Assembly (NCBI GenBank): GCA_013360685.1 | Contig: JABWBD010000009.1 | Coordinates: 1 to 46,470 of the forward strand | Length of the DNA stretch: 46,470 nucleotides | Source: Pirellulales bacterium | GTDB lineage: Bacteria; Planctomycetota; Planctomycetia; Pirellulales; Thermoguttaceae | Reading direction: 5' to 3' | Part shown: positions 32,837-41,449 of the stretch, one piece after another | How the letters are laid out: each line of letters starts with the position of its first letter | Position numbering within the stretch: the first letter of the stretch is position 1 | Program-made: the position numbers and the translations under genes | Notes under the pieces: model-generated | Seen by the model: the letters and a program-made list of their open reading frames with translations, nothing else | Database searches by the model: none | Told to the model about the DNA's origin: nothing

Positions 32837-33685
32837 TTAGACGACCTCGGCCTCCGCTGCCTCCGCTGAAACGGGCAATCCTTTCTGCATCCGCCACGCC
32901 TTGATGTAATCGTCGCTGTAGAGCTGCTTGCCCAAAAGGATCTCGGCCGTGATCATCGCCTCCACCAGATCGCGGTCGGCGGCATCGACGATCGCCGCGT
33001 TGAGCCCGGACGCCAGGCACATCACCAGGAAGGTGCGGTTGAGCAGGCGGTTCTTGAGGCACTTCGTGCTGACATTCGACAGCCCGACGATGAAACGCGG
33101 AGGCGGGTCGTTCACGATCGCCAACTGCCGGATGGCTTCGATCACGTGGACCTGTTGCTTCATGGCCGCATTGACCGGCAAGACGATCGTGTCCATGTAG
33201 ATGTCGTCGATCGGGATCCCGGCTTCCAACGCGGTCATCAGAAACGTAGCGCCGCACTCGATCCGCTTCTCGACGTTGCCCGGCACGCCTTCCTGGTCCA
33301 TCGTCAGGCCGATGATCGCCGAACCGGTGGCGGCGGCCAGCGGGATGAGCTTCTCCATGTACTGCGGGGCGGCCGTGCAGGAGTTGATCACCAGCTTCGT
33401 GTCCGGCAGGGCCTCTTTGACCCGCGGGACCGCCTGGACCAGCAGGTCGGCCTTGGCGCTGTCCAAGGAGAGCGGCTTGTCGGTCACCTCGTGGACGGTT
33501 TGCGCCAGCCAGACGAAGTGTTCGACCGGATCTCCCTTGGTCGGCCCGATGTTGATGTCCATCACGTCCGCCCCGCCGGCCAGTTGGGCTTCGGCGAGCT
33601 GATGGATCACCGACTTGTTCCGCTCGGCGATCGCGCCGCGGACGTCGCGGTACATGCCGTTGATGCGTTCACTGAAAATGATCAT
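32837..33685 (-). CDS. acsE: Methyl-THF:corrinoid/iron-sulfur protein methyltransferase
   Basis: This 282-residue pterin-binding barrel starts MIIFSERINGMYRDV and has GADVMDINIGPTKGD, LSLDSAKADL, INSCTAAPQ and IVGLSNVS, the classical AcsE/MetH-like folate-site motifs. It moves the methyl group from methyl-THF to the Co(I) of the corrinoid iron-sulfur protein (AcsCD), joining the two branches of the pathway. GGGAGA precedes the ATG. It lies between acsD and metF-metV, as expected for a functional methyl branch. Confidence 0.95.
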   Translation of the reverse strand: MIIFSERINGMYRDVRGAIAERNKSVIHQLAEAQLAGGADVMDINIGPTKGDPVEHFVWLAQTVHEVTDKPLSLDSAKADLLVQAVPRVKEALPDTKLVINSCTAAPQYMEKLIPLAAATGSAIIGLTMDQEGVPGNVEKRIECGATFLMTALEAGIPIDDIYMDTIVLPVNAAMKQQVHVIEAIRQLAIVNDPPPRFIVGLSNVSTKCLKNRLLNRTFLVMCLASGLNAAIVDAADRDLVEAMITAEILLGKQLYSDDYIKAWRMQKGLPVSAEAAEAEVV

Positions 33686-33731
33686 GGAAGGTCTCCCGGT
33701 AGTGAAGAATAGCGTGATGGAATGATGGAAT

Positions 33732-34715
33732 TCACCCGGCGGCAGCCATTGCGGATTCGCCGACCAGGTCGCGGGTCAGCTTGCGGACCGCTTCGACGGC
33801 CGCGGGATGGCGCATCACAAGGATATCGGCCCCACCCTGCAATAGGTCGGCGGCGGTGACGGCCTCCCAGGCCGGTCCTCGCTGGGCGGCCTTGCCCCAC
33901 GTGGCCGCCACTTCGTCGCCGCTGCGGGCTTCCTTCGTCCGCCACGCCTCGTAGCCGACGTCGAGGATCACCGGCTGGGCCATCAGCCGGTCGCCTGCCA
34001 GAGCAGCCAGCCGGCCGCGCTCGAGGATGGAATAGACGTATTCCATTCCGTAGCCCAGCGCCGCCGTCGTCGGATAGATGACCACGTCTTCCAGCGGAAA
34101 GCCGGTGTCGCTGACGAGGATGTTCACCTGCTTCTGCTTGTTGATATCGCAGGGAGCCAGGGCGATCAACTTGTGGCCGTAGGCTTGGGCAGCCGCGGCC
34201 AGGGTGCGGTAGTCTCCCTCGGTGACCGCGCCCAACAAGCAGTTCTCCCCTTGGGCGGCTTCGGCCACCTTGGGCATCACCATCTGGTCCTTGGCCGGCA
34301 CGTCGCAGCCCCAGATGATCAACGGCAGGTCGACCGCTTCGAGCACGGCGCGGACCGTCGCCGCCGCTTCGGCCGGCGACCGGTCGCCCTCATCGGGATG
34401 GGTCGAGACGAGGCGGAGGTTGATCAGATCGGCGCCGAGTTGCTTCGCGCGAACGGCCCAGGCGGCCGGGTCCGACCAGACATCGCGGTAGACCTCGGCC
34501 AGGGGCGCGGGCCAATCGGCCGGGGCCTGGTCGAGCACATCCAACGCAATCACCGGCGGATTCGGCGTCTGCCCGTCGAAGTCGAGATACGGGATGCCCA
34601 TCTGGCCGCCGACGGTGATCGTCCGGCCGCGGGTGCCGCCTCCCGCACGGGTAGCTCCGATCGTGACGGGATTGATGCGCCCCGCCCACCGCTCTTTCAG
34701 TTCAGGGATTGCCAC
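33732..34715 (-). CDS. acsD: Corrinoid/iron-sulfur protein small subunit (CODH/ACS delta)
   Basis: This 327-residue TIM-barrel subunit pairs with AcsC to form the corrinoid protein that carries the methyl group to acetyl-CoA synthase. Recognisable blocks are PVTIGATRAGGGTRGRTITVGG, PLIIWGCDVPAKDQ, LIALAPCDINKQKQVNIL and YPTTAALGYGMEYVYS. The start is the GTG at 34713-34715, with CGGAGG 6 nt upstream; a TTG at 34736 would place this Shine-Dalgarno inside the gene and overlap the upstream cooC-like gene. The gap to that gene is 17 bp. Confidence 0.95.
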   Translation of the reverse strand: MAIPELKERWAGRINPVTIGATRAGGGTRGRTITVGGQMGIPYLDFDGQTPNPPVIALDVLDQAPADWPAPLAEVYRDVWSDPAAWAVRAKQLGADLINLRLVSTHPDEGDRSPAEAAATVRAVLEAVDLPLIIWGCDVPAKDQMVMPKVAEAAQGENCLLGAVTEGDYRTLAAAAQAYGHKLIALAPCDINKQKQVNILVSDTGFPLEDVVIYPTTAALGYGMEYVYSILERGRLAALAGDRLMAQPVILDVGYEAWRTKEARSGDEVAATWGKAAQRGPAWEAVTAADLLQGGADILVMRHPAAVEAVRKLTRDLVGESAMAAAG

Positions 34716-34721
34716 GGGATT

Positions 34722-34727
34722 CCTCCG
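34722..34727 (-). promoter_or_regulatory. Ribosome binding site that fixes the acsD GTG start
   Basis: CGGAGG on the minus strand is 6 nt before GTG at 34715-34713. It decides the start of acsD in favour of GTG. Confidence 0.75.
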
Positions 34728-34732
34728 GTCGG

Positions 34733-35509
34733 TCAAGTCTTGGAGTAGGTATTTGCGGAGAGTTCTTCCACCGCGCGGCGGACCGCGGCCAGCGCGGGGC
34801 TGGTCGCCGGCAGACAGAAGACGTCCTGTTCGAAAGCGCCCAATCGCTCCAGTTCGTCGTCCTGGGGAACGCCGGGGAGCCGCTCGCCATCCAGGGCGGC
34901 GACCGCCTCTTCGATTTCTTCCGGCAGCCCGTCCTCGCCGACGCGGTTGACGAGGATGGTCCGCCGCGCGATGCGGATCGGCAATTCGCGCGACAGTTCC
35001 AGGATCCGCTTCGCGGCACGGATCGAAGGGAGCGTGGGATTCATGACGGCGATGAGCACGTCGATATCGTTCGTCGTCCGCCGCGAGAGGTGCTCCATGC
35101 CGGCTTCATTGTCGAGGACGACGGCCCGGTAATTCCGCGACAGTTCGTCCAGGGAACGTCGCAAGAGACTGTTCACATAGCAGTAGCAGCGAGGCCCTTC
35201 CGGCCGCCCCATCGTGACGAGGTCAAAGCCGGCCGCTTCGGTGATCGACCGCTGGATCTCGTCGCCCACCGCGCGCGCGCGGCCCACGCCGCTGGCCGGC
35301 GAGCCTTCGGGGCTTGAGCCGTGTTCGCGGATCTCGGCGAGGGTCCTCGAAGCCTCCACGCCCAGCGCCTCGGCCAGGTTGGAGTTCGGGTCCGCGTCGA
35401 CGGCGAGGACCGGGCTGATTTCTTCGTCGCACAACGCACGGATCAAGAGCGCCGAGAGCGTCGTTTTTCCAATGCCGCCTTTGCCGGCCACCGCGATCGA
35501 GAGGGTCAC
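34733..35509 (-). CDS. CooC-like nickel-insertion/accessory ATPase (second copy)
   Basis: This 258-residue MinD/Mrp-type ATPase has the deviant Walker A GKGGIGKTT (9-17), AVDADPNSN, and the dimer metal-site CxC at Cys108 and Cys110 (RCYCYVN), followed by VVLDNEAGMEHLSRR. CooC-type proteins use ATP to help insert nickel into the CO dehydrogenase C-cluster; the related AcsF is tied to acetyl-CoA synthase maturation. It overlaps the acsV stop by 4 bp (GTGA) and starts with GTG. Because the operon has another CooC at its head, this copy may serve the A-cluster of AcsB (AcsF role), which is inference from position. Confidence 0.88.
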   Translation of the reverse strand: MTLSIAVAGKGGIGKTTLSALLIRALCDEEISPVLAVDADPNSNLAEALGVEASRTLAEIREHGSSPEGSPASGVGRARAVGDEIQRSITEAAGFDLVTMGRPEGPRCYCYVNSLLRRSLDELSRNYRAVVLDNEAGMEHLSRRTTNDIDVLIAVMNPTLPSIRAAKRILELSRELPIRIARRTILVNRVGEDGLPEEIEEAVAALDGERLPGVPQDDELERLGAFEQDVFCLPATSPALAAVRRAVEELSANTYSKT

Positions 35510-37515
35510 GTCGTTACCTCGCTGGTTGATGTTGCCATGGGGTCCGCCTCAACGGGCGCGCATGCTCGGCCGTTGAATCGCTCCACCACCGACGGGAAAC
35601 GGGACAGATCCGTGTGCGGCAGGAAGCAGGCGGAGGTGAATCGTTCCATATAAGCCGGATCGGCCATCAGCTCCTGATAGGTGATCCGGCTGCGAAGCAG
35701 ATGGGCTTCTTCGAGAAGGCGATGGCTGAGCATGGCCAGTTTCGCCCCGGTGATCGAGCCGTTGCCGATGAATCGGAACCGGTCGACCGGCAGGTCCGGC
35801 AACAGACCGATCGCCACGCAACTCTCCAGATCGAGCCGGTTGCCGAAGCCGCCGGCGATGTAGACCTTGCGGATATCGGTGAGCGAGAGGCCGAGCGACT
35901 CCACCAGGGAATCGACCGCGGCGTAGATGGCCCCCTTCGTGCGGATGAGGTTCTCCACGTCGCACTGAGTGACCACAATGTCCCGGCCGCCGCCGGATCG
36001 GCGAGAGTTGACGAGCCGGAATCCTGGCCGGCCGTCTTCCGCCCCCCGGCAGAAGCAGTCCGGCGACCGCTCGGTCCGGAATCGGCCGCCGCGGTCCACC
36101 AGCCCGGCCAGCGACATCTCGGCTAGGGCGTCGATCAGGCCGGTGCCGCAGACGCCCACCGGCGACCGTCCGTCGATCGTCCGGCTGAAGACGGCCAGCG
36201 TGTCGCGCCCGATCCGCACGTGGTCGATTGCCCCGGCGCCGGCCCGCATCCCGCAGCTCACGGCGCCTCCCTCGAACGCCGGCCCCGCGGAAGCGGAGCA
36301 GGCGACGAGAAAATCGCGGTTGCCCAGCACCACTTCACCATTCGTGCCGATGTCGATCAACAGCGCCAACTCCTCGCGGCGGTGCATGCCGCAGGCGAGA
36401 ACGCCGGCGGTAATGTCGCCGCCCACGTAGCTTCCCACGGCGGGAAGCGTGTAGAGCAGTCCGCGCGGATGGATGCGGATGCCGACTTCCGCGGCCCGCA
36501 AGGGAGGCGGCGCCGCGGCGGCCGGCACAAACGGCGCGAGCCGGATCAGGTCGGCCTCCAAGCCCAGCAGGAAATGGACCATCGCCGTATTTCCGGCCGC
36601 CACGACGCAGTGGATTTCGCCACGGCCCACCTTGGCGCGCCGGACCAGGTCGTCGATGAGCGTGTCGATGTCCTCGATGATCGCCCGGTGCAGCGCCTCG
36701 CCGCCGCCGGTCAGCCGGGCGTAGTTGATCCGGCTGATCACGTCGCCGCCGAACTTGATCTGGGAATTGTACTTGGCCGCTGCTTCACACGTGACGGCCG
36801 AGTTGAGGTCCACCAGGTGGGCCACGACGGTCGTGGTGCCCACATCCAGCGCCAGGCCGAAGTTGCGCCCGGACGTATCGCCCGCCTCAACCGCCAGGAT
36901 CTCTCCCACGTCTTTCCGCAGCCCCACCGTCGCCGTGACACGGCCGTCCCACCGCCAATTCCAGCTCGTTCGCTTCGCCTCGAACCGGCGGACCACGCGC
37001 GGCAATTCCCGCACTACCTTGAGCCCCATCTGCCACGGCCCGGCACGTTCTCTCTCGATCGCCGCCAGCAGCCGCTCCTGGTCGGCCAGCGGGTCTTCGA
37101 GCGTCGGTTCGCGGAGAGTGACGTAAAGCTTGCGGATCAGCGGATCGGGTTCCTCAGGGACCGGTTCGGCCACCCGGCCGGAAAAATCGCTGAAGCGGTC
37201 GCTGTCCTCGGAAATCCCCACGTAACCGCTCAGCCGCGATTCCGGCGGTACCTCGACGACGACGTCGCTTTGCGGGGTCACCTGGCAGGCCAGCACGTAG
37301 CCGTGCCGGATCTCGTCCGCCGTGAGAAAATCGGTCGACTCGCCCGTCACGTCCCCCTCGCGGACCACGAGACGGCACTTCCCGCAGGTCCCGTCGCCTC
37401 CGCAAATCGCGCCCACGTAGACGTTCGCCGAGCGGGCCGCGTCGAGGAGCCTCTGGCCCTCCTCGACCGTCGCCAAAGCGCCTTCCGGCTGGAATCGCAC
37501 GCGATAGCTTGACAT
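35506..37515 (-). CDS. acsV: Corrinoid activation/regeneration protein (RACo type)
   Basis: This 669-residue protein has an N-terminal [2Fe-2S] domain with Cys38, Cys44, Cys47 and Cys77, a linker and middle region, and a C-terminal ASKHA ATPase domain with GLALDVGTTTVVAHLVDL, AAGNTAMVHFLLG, LLIDIGTNGE and VYIAGGFGNRLD. RACo uses ATP hydrolysis to reduce inactive Co(II) of the corrinoid protein back to Co(I). It lies between acsC and acsD-associated genes, 27 bp after acsC, so it is a dedicated activator of this AcsCD. The electron donor to its [2Fe-2S] centre is not encoded next to it. Confidence 0.93.
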   Translation of the reverse strand: MSSYRVRFQPEGALATVEEGQRLLDAARSANVYVGAICGGDGTCGKCRLVVREGDVTGESTDFLTADEIRHGYVLACQVTPQSDVVVEVPPESRLSGYVGISEDSDRFSDFSGRVAEPVPEEPDPLIRKLYVTLREPTLEDPLADQERLLAAIERERAGPWQMGLKVVRELPRVVRRFEAKRTSWNWRWDGRVTATVGLRKDVGEILAVEAGDTSGRNFGLALDVGTTTVVAHLVDLNSAVTCEAAAKYNSQIKFGGDVISRINYARLTGGGEALHRAIIEDIDTLIDDLVRRAKVGRGEIHCVVAAGNTAMVHFLLGLEADLIRLAPFVPAAAAPPPLRAAEVGIRIHPRGLLYTLPAVGSYVGGDITAGVLACGMHRREELALLIDIGTNGEVVLGNRDFLVACSASAGPAFEGGAVSCGMRAGAGAIDHVRIGRDTLAVFSRTIDGRSPVGVCGTGLIDALAEMSLAGLVDRGGRFRTERSPDCFCRGAEDGRPGFRLVNSRRSGGGRDIVVTQCDVENLIRTKGAIYAAVDSLVESLGLSLTDIRKVYIAGGFGNRLDLESCVAIGLLPDLPVDRFRFIGNGSITGAKLAMLSHRLLEEAHLLRSRITYQELMADPAYMERFTSACFLPHTDLSRFPSVVERFNGRACAPVEADPMATSTSEVTT

Positions 37516-37542
37516 CGTGGTTGATGCCTTTCCGATGGAAAA

Positions 37543-38880
37543 CTACGCCACCCACTGCTTCTTGAGGAAGTTCGGCAACCCCGACGCTTCCTTCGGTCCG
37601 ATCATCACCGACCAGCCCGACTCGTCCTCCACGCCGGCCGACAACACGGCGACAAACCCCGGTAAGACCAGCTTGCGGTGCGAGAGCCGCTTCTCGATGT
37701 CCGACTTCTTCAGCGCCTTGGTGATCGACTCGGCGTTGAACTTGTCGGAAGCCCATGCGGTGAGCACCGAGGTTCCCTCCGTGTCGACTGCCAGGATGTA
37801 GGCCGGCACCCGGCTCGCCTCGACTTCGCCCTCCACCGAGTAGTAGCTGAGCGAGAAATTCGTGGTCACCAGCACCGGCGATTCGGCGCTCACGCCGCCC
37901 ACCTCGTAAAGCCGCGGTTCGACCGCCACCGGCTTCTGCGGGTCGGTGTAGATGTCCTGCCGCGTGGTAAGCACGGGCAGGATCTGCCACGGCTCGATCG
38001 CGTCGGTCACGACGATCCCGGCGTACTTGGCCACGTATGTGCTCGCCTCGACCGCTTGCATCGTCGGGTCCACGGCGCTGGTGAGCGCGACCGTGGGATA
38101 GCCGAGCGCGCGGAAGTTCTTCAGGGCCGCGCGGCGAATCTTCGTCAGTGCGTCGAGCGTCGCTTTCACGCAGCGCGTGCCCGGATCCAGCACGATCTCC
38201 TCCACGCCGGCCGCGGCAACCTTCGGCGCCACTTCGGCCAGCGCTTCGACTCCGCCCGCTCGGATGGCCAGCGGGCATTTCTCGTCCTTGGCGATCCGCG
38301 CGGCGGCTTCCGCTTCGGTTGGATCCGTGATGAACAACAAGGGACGTTGGCCCGACAGGGCCGCGGCGGCCCGGCGAAGGTTCGCCGCTTTGGCCGAGAT
38401 CAGCACGACCGCCCGGCCCGACTTCTCCGAAGCGAGTTTCGCCGCCTTCTCGAACCTGGCCGCGTCGCCCGATTCGTTGTCCACGGCCGCCAGGTTCGCG
38501 CGGATCTGCATGCCCACGCGCTCGAACACCAGCTTGCGGATCGCCTCGGCCCGCCCGGCCTGCGCGGCCTCGTCCAGCGCGTCGGAGATCCGCACCGCCA
38601 CGGCAGTCGGGCGGTGGAACTTCTCTTCGTGCCGGTAGAGCTGCGTCTCGTTGCCGATCTTGACCTCGGCTTCCCCGGCGCCGATCACCACGAGTTGGAT
38701 AGGCGGCCGCGACGCCGATTCCAATGCCGCGGCTCCCGCCGCCGTGATGTGGGTGCACTTCTCCAAGGCGACCTGCTTGGTCGCCACTTTCATCGCAAAA
38801 GCCAGGCAGGTGGGAAACCCGCAGTCCTTGCAGTTCGTCTTCGGCAGGTGTTTATAGATTTCCAGGCCGGTCAGCGCCAT
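37543..38880 (-). CDS. acsC: Corrinoid/iron-sulfur protein large subunit (CODH/ACS gamma)
   Basis: This 445-residue subunit has the N-terminal [4Fe-4S] motif at Cys17, Cys20, Cys25 and Cys42 (NCKDCGFPTC...EKC). A TIM barrel follows with VVLISAKAANL, IVLDPGTRC and YPTVALTSA, then a C-terminal cobamide-binding region (LVTTNFSLSYYSVEGE). It holds the corrinoid that receives the methyl group from AcsE and gives it to AcsB. All four Fe-S ligands are present. The gene is separated from acsB by a 214-bp gap rich in repeats. Confidence 0.96.
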   Translation of the reverse strand: MALTGLEIYKHLPKTNCKDCGFPTCLAFAMKVATKQVALEKCTHITAAGAAALESASRPPIQLVVIGAGEAEVKIGNETQLYRHEEKFHRPTAVAVRISDALDEAAQAGRAEAIRKLVFERVGMQIRANLAAVDNESGDAARFEKAAKLASEKSGRAVVLISAKAANLRRAAAALSGQRPLLFITDPTEAEAAARIAKDEKCPLAIRAGGVEALAEVAPKVAAAGVEEIVLDPGTRCVKATLDALTKIRRAALKNFRALGYPTVALTSAVDPTMQAVEASTYVAKYAGIVVTDAIEPWQILPVLTTRQDIYTDPQKPVAVEPRLYEVGGVSAESPVLVTTNFSLSYYSVEGEVEASRVPAYILAVDTEGTSVLTAWASDKFNAESITKALKKSDIEKRLSHRKLVLPGFVAVLSAGVEDESGWSVMIGPKEASGLPNFLKKQWVA

Positions 38881-38900
38881 GTTCGTTTTCCTCGCAGTGG

Positions 38901-39060
38901 CGGAATGGGGGAATGGAATGTTGGAATGTTGGAATGATGGCCTAGCCCGAACACTCCATCGATTCCCCCAACACCCTGTACCCCGTTACCTCAGTGCCTC
39001 AGTACCCCAATGTTCCAGTATTCCAGTGTTCCAGTATTCCAACATTCCAGTGCCCCAACG
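38901..39060. repeat. Snap-back repeat with a 10-bp 'TGGAATACTG' unit
   Basis: The acsB-acsC gap has a plus-strand arm at 38901-38940 with repeats of GGAATGTT, and a right arm at about 39010-39060 whose minus strand reads TGGAATACTGGAACACTGG and similar decamers. The arms are imperfect reverse complements. Unit length is about 10 bp and copies differ at one to three positions. It lies inside the operon transcript. Confidence 0.72.
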
Positions 39061-39094
39061 CCTCACCGCCCCGATCCTCGGCGAAGGTCCTGCC

Positions 39095-41299
39095 TCAGAA
39101 GATCGGCCCCAACGCCAGCGCAGGGTGCCCAACTTTCTCCAAATGGGCCAGCACTTCTTCCTCGGTCGACGCCTCTTCCTCGGTCGCGATCTTGTCCACC
39201 AGGTCCGGCTCGCCGATCCGGTCCGCCTCCGTCTGGAGCCGGTCGCGAATGTCGTTCTTCAGGCCCTTGGGCATCCAGACGATCCGCTTGGCGCCGCCGT
39301 CGGCGGAGAGGAATTTCGGGCTGGTGAGATAGAGCCGGCCGACGCCCACAAAACCGGGCGTCTGGGCGCCGCCGCCGGTGACCGAAGCCAGGTCGCCGAA
39401 GGTCATGCCGCAGGGCGTGACCGCCGAGTGCTCGCGGTTGACGATCATGATCCCATTGGCCAGCGGCAGCACGGCGACGATGCACTCGAAGCAGCCGCAA
39501 CTGGTCATCGGGGCCTCCATGAGGCTATAGGCGCAGAACCGCTCGATCTTATGGTTCGAGTACTGGTAGACGAACCTGTTGACCCCCTCCCATTCTCCCT
39601 TGCCCACATCGATCGTCCGCCCCTTGGCGATTGGCTGGTTCGGGCCGGTGGGGTTGATTTCGAAGTTGGCCCGCCCGTCGAGCCAGTTGTACGCTCCGCA
39701 GAGCCCGAGTCGCTGGGGCGTGATCACGCAGACGTGGTCCGGGGCGTAGCTCTGGCAGATCGTGCAGCTATAAAAGGTGTCAACCGACTCGTCCGTCATG
39801 CCGGCGATGCGGTCGTCACGGAGGCGGAAGGCGTTGCGGGCTTCGGCCGCCTTGGCCCGGACGGTCTCCGGATCGGTGCTGATCCGCACGGCCACCTTGT
39901 CGACGATCCCGGCATATTCGTCGTGGATCTTGGCGTGCAGGATCGTTCCCAGGTGCCTCAGCCGCAGCCCCGCTGCAAAGGCCTTCTTGCTCACGCGGCA
40001 CCAGAGCTGGTCGCGCTGCCCGGTGTGCATAAAGCCCATGGCATGGCTGAGCCAGCGGTGGATTTGCCGCTCGAGGATCCCCTCGAAGTCCCGCTGCATC
40101 TTCCGCCCTGCGACAAGCACCTCGACCGACAGCGGCAGCGCGCCGCCTTCCTTGACGGTGTCGAAATCGGGGCCGGTCACCTGGATATCAGCGTCGCGGA
40201 CCTCGCTGCCGTCGGCCGTATGGACATACTCCACGGCGTCGGAGTACTTGTAGCCGAACTGGACGTGCATGTCCTCCTTGCGGACCCGTTCCCCTTCGAA
40301 GGCCGCCGCGTAGCCGACCGGGATGTCGATCTTCTCCACTTTCACCTTCACGGCGCGGGTGTCGATGCAGGTGGGCACGAGTTGCTCGTAGTCGGTCTGA
40401 ACGACGATCTCTTCGCGGACGGTCACGCCGGTGGGCCGGATCTCCGGCGTGGTGGTCGAATCGGAGATCACCGGATAGCCCATCAGGATCGCGCCGGCGC
40501 CGGCCGCGTACCAGTCGTCGGAAATCTCACCGAACGCGATCCCGAAGGCGTGGATCCGCCGCTTGGTGTAATCGAGGCACTTGCGGGCTTCGCCCCGCTT
40601 GTGGCCACCGAAGGTCAGCGCGCTGCGGATCGACCAGTTCAGCACGTAGATGGCGTCGAGACTGTCCGGGCCGACGGGCACCACGTACAAGTCCCAGCAT
40701 TCCTTCAGCGAGGCGTCGTCGTTGAACACGCCCCCTTCGACCATCTGCTCCCGCGCCGTGCGGCCTTCGCGGTTCGCGCAGAGGAAGGTGAGGATGCTCC
40801 GCTTCTGCAGCTCGCGGACGGTGCGGACGGCGATCTCGGTGCTCGGCGCCGGTCCAAGGATCAAGGCGAATCCGGGCATCCGGCCATCGACGAGCTGGAT
40901 GCCCAACTCGCGCATGATCGTGTCGGAGATGAAGCCCTGCCAGCCGGGCGGGGTGACGTACCCGTTGACCGTCCGCAAGGCGACCAGCGCCTCCTGGGCC
41001 AGCATGGTGGCCGCTCCGGCGTCCAGCCCGTCGCCCAGGTACGGCAGCCAGAGCTCGTCGGACGGGATCGGCTTCAAGAGCTCGCGGGCGTGTTCCACCT
41101 GCGCCTTCAGTTCGCCGAGCGTCTTCACCTCCAGGCCCATGAGTGAGTACGACATCGGCAGGCTGTACGAGGTCTGCGTGTCCCAGCCGATCCGCTTGCC
41201 GGGTCCGTACTCGGCCAGGGCCTTCTCGAGCGATTCTTCCGCTTGTTTCACCCACTGGTGCGCCCCGCGGATCACCTGGGTAAAGACCTGCTTCGACAT
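39095..41299 (-). CDS. acsB: Acetyl-CoA synthase (CODH/ACS beta subunit)
   Basis: This 734-residue protein is the full bacterial form with its N-terminal CODH-binding domain. The A-cluster ligands are visible: CTIC (Cys512, Cys515), the following VCVITP and LCGAYNW cysteines, and the CGC pair at Cys601 and Cys603 that bridges the two nickel ions. It combines the methyl group from AcsCD, CO from CooS and CoA to make acetyl-CoA. Length and ligands match active enzymes such as that of Moorella, so there is no sign of decay. It lies between cooS and acsC. Confidence 0.97.
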   Translation of the reverse strand: MSKQVFTQVIRGAHQWVKQAEESLEKALAEYGPGKRIGWDTQTSYSLPMSYSLMGLEVKTLGELKAQVEHARELLKPIPSDELWLPYLGDGLDAGAATMLAQEALVALRTVNGYVTPPGWQGFISDTIMRELGIQLVDGRMPGFALILGPAPSTEIAVRTVRELQKRSILTFLCANREGRTAREQMVEGGVFNDDASLKECWDLYVVPVGPDSLDAIYVLNWSIRSALTFGGHKRGEARKCLDYTKRRIHAFGIAFGEISDDWYAAGAGAILMGYPVISDSTTTPEIRPTGVTVREEIVVQTDYEQLVPTCIDTRAVKVKVEKIDIPVGYAAAFEGERVRKEDMHVQFGYKYSDAVEYVHTADGSEVRDADIQVTGPDFDTVKEGGALPLSVEVLVAGRKMQRDFEGILERQIHRWLSHAMGFMHTGQRDQLWCRVSKKAFAAGLRLRHLGTILHAKIHDEYAGIVDKVAVRISTDPETVRAKAAEARNAFRLRDDRIAGMTDESVDTFYSCTICQSYAPDHVCVITPQRLGLCGAYNWLDGRANFEINPTGPNQPIAKGRTIDVGKGEWEGVNRFVYQYSNHKIERFCAYSLMEAPMTSCGCFECIVAVLPLANGIMIVNREHSAVTPCGMTFGDLASVTGGGAQTPGFVGVGRLYLTSPKFLSADGGAKRIVWMPKGLKNDIRDRLQTEADRIGEPDLVDKIATEEEASTEEEVLAHLEKVGHPALALGPIF

Positions 41300-41360
41300 G
41301 ACGTGTTCTCTCCCGCTACCTTGGGAATCGAATCAAGCTTGCTCCGCGAGTGTTTGTGGA

Positions 41361-41434
41361 GTGACGGGGTCTTCGATCCACCCATCCGTCGTCCCGTCAC
41401 CCAACACTCCAGCACTCCAATACTCCACTGTTCG
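41361..41434. repeat. Short inverted and tandem repeats in the cooS-acsB gap
   Basis: GTGACGGG at 41361-41368 pairs with CCCGTCAC at 41393-41400. A run of degenerate ACTCCAGC/ACTCCAAT units follows (about 41404-41430). It has the same style as the repeats in other gaps of this operon. Confidence 0.6.
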
Positions 41435-41449
41435 CCCCCGTCTCCCGCG

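Noticed and set aside
38901-39060. Repeats resembling a CRISPR array
   Set aside because: Units are about 10 bp, degenerate and without spacers, and they form inverted arms; no cas gene is present.
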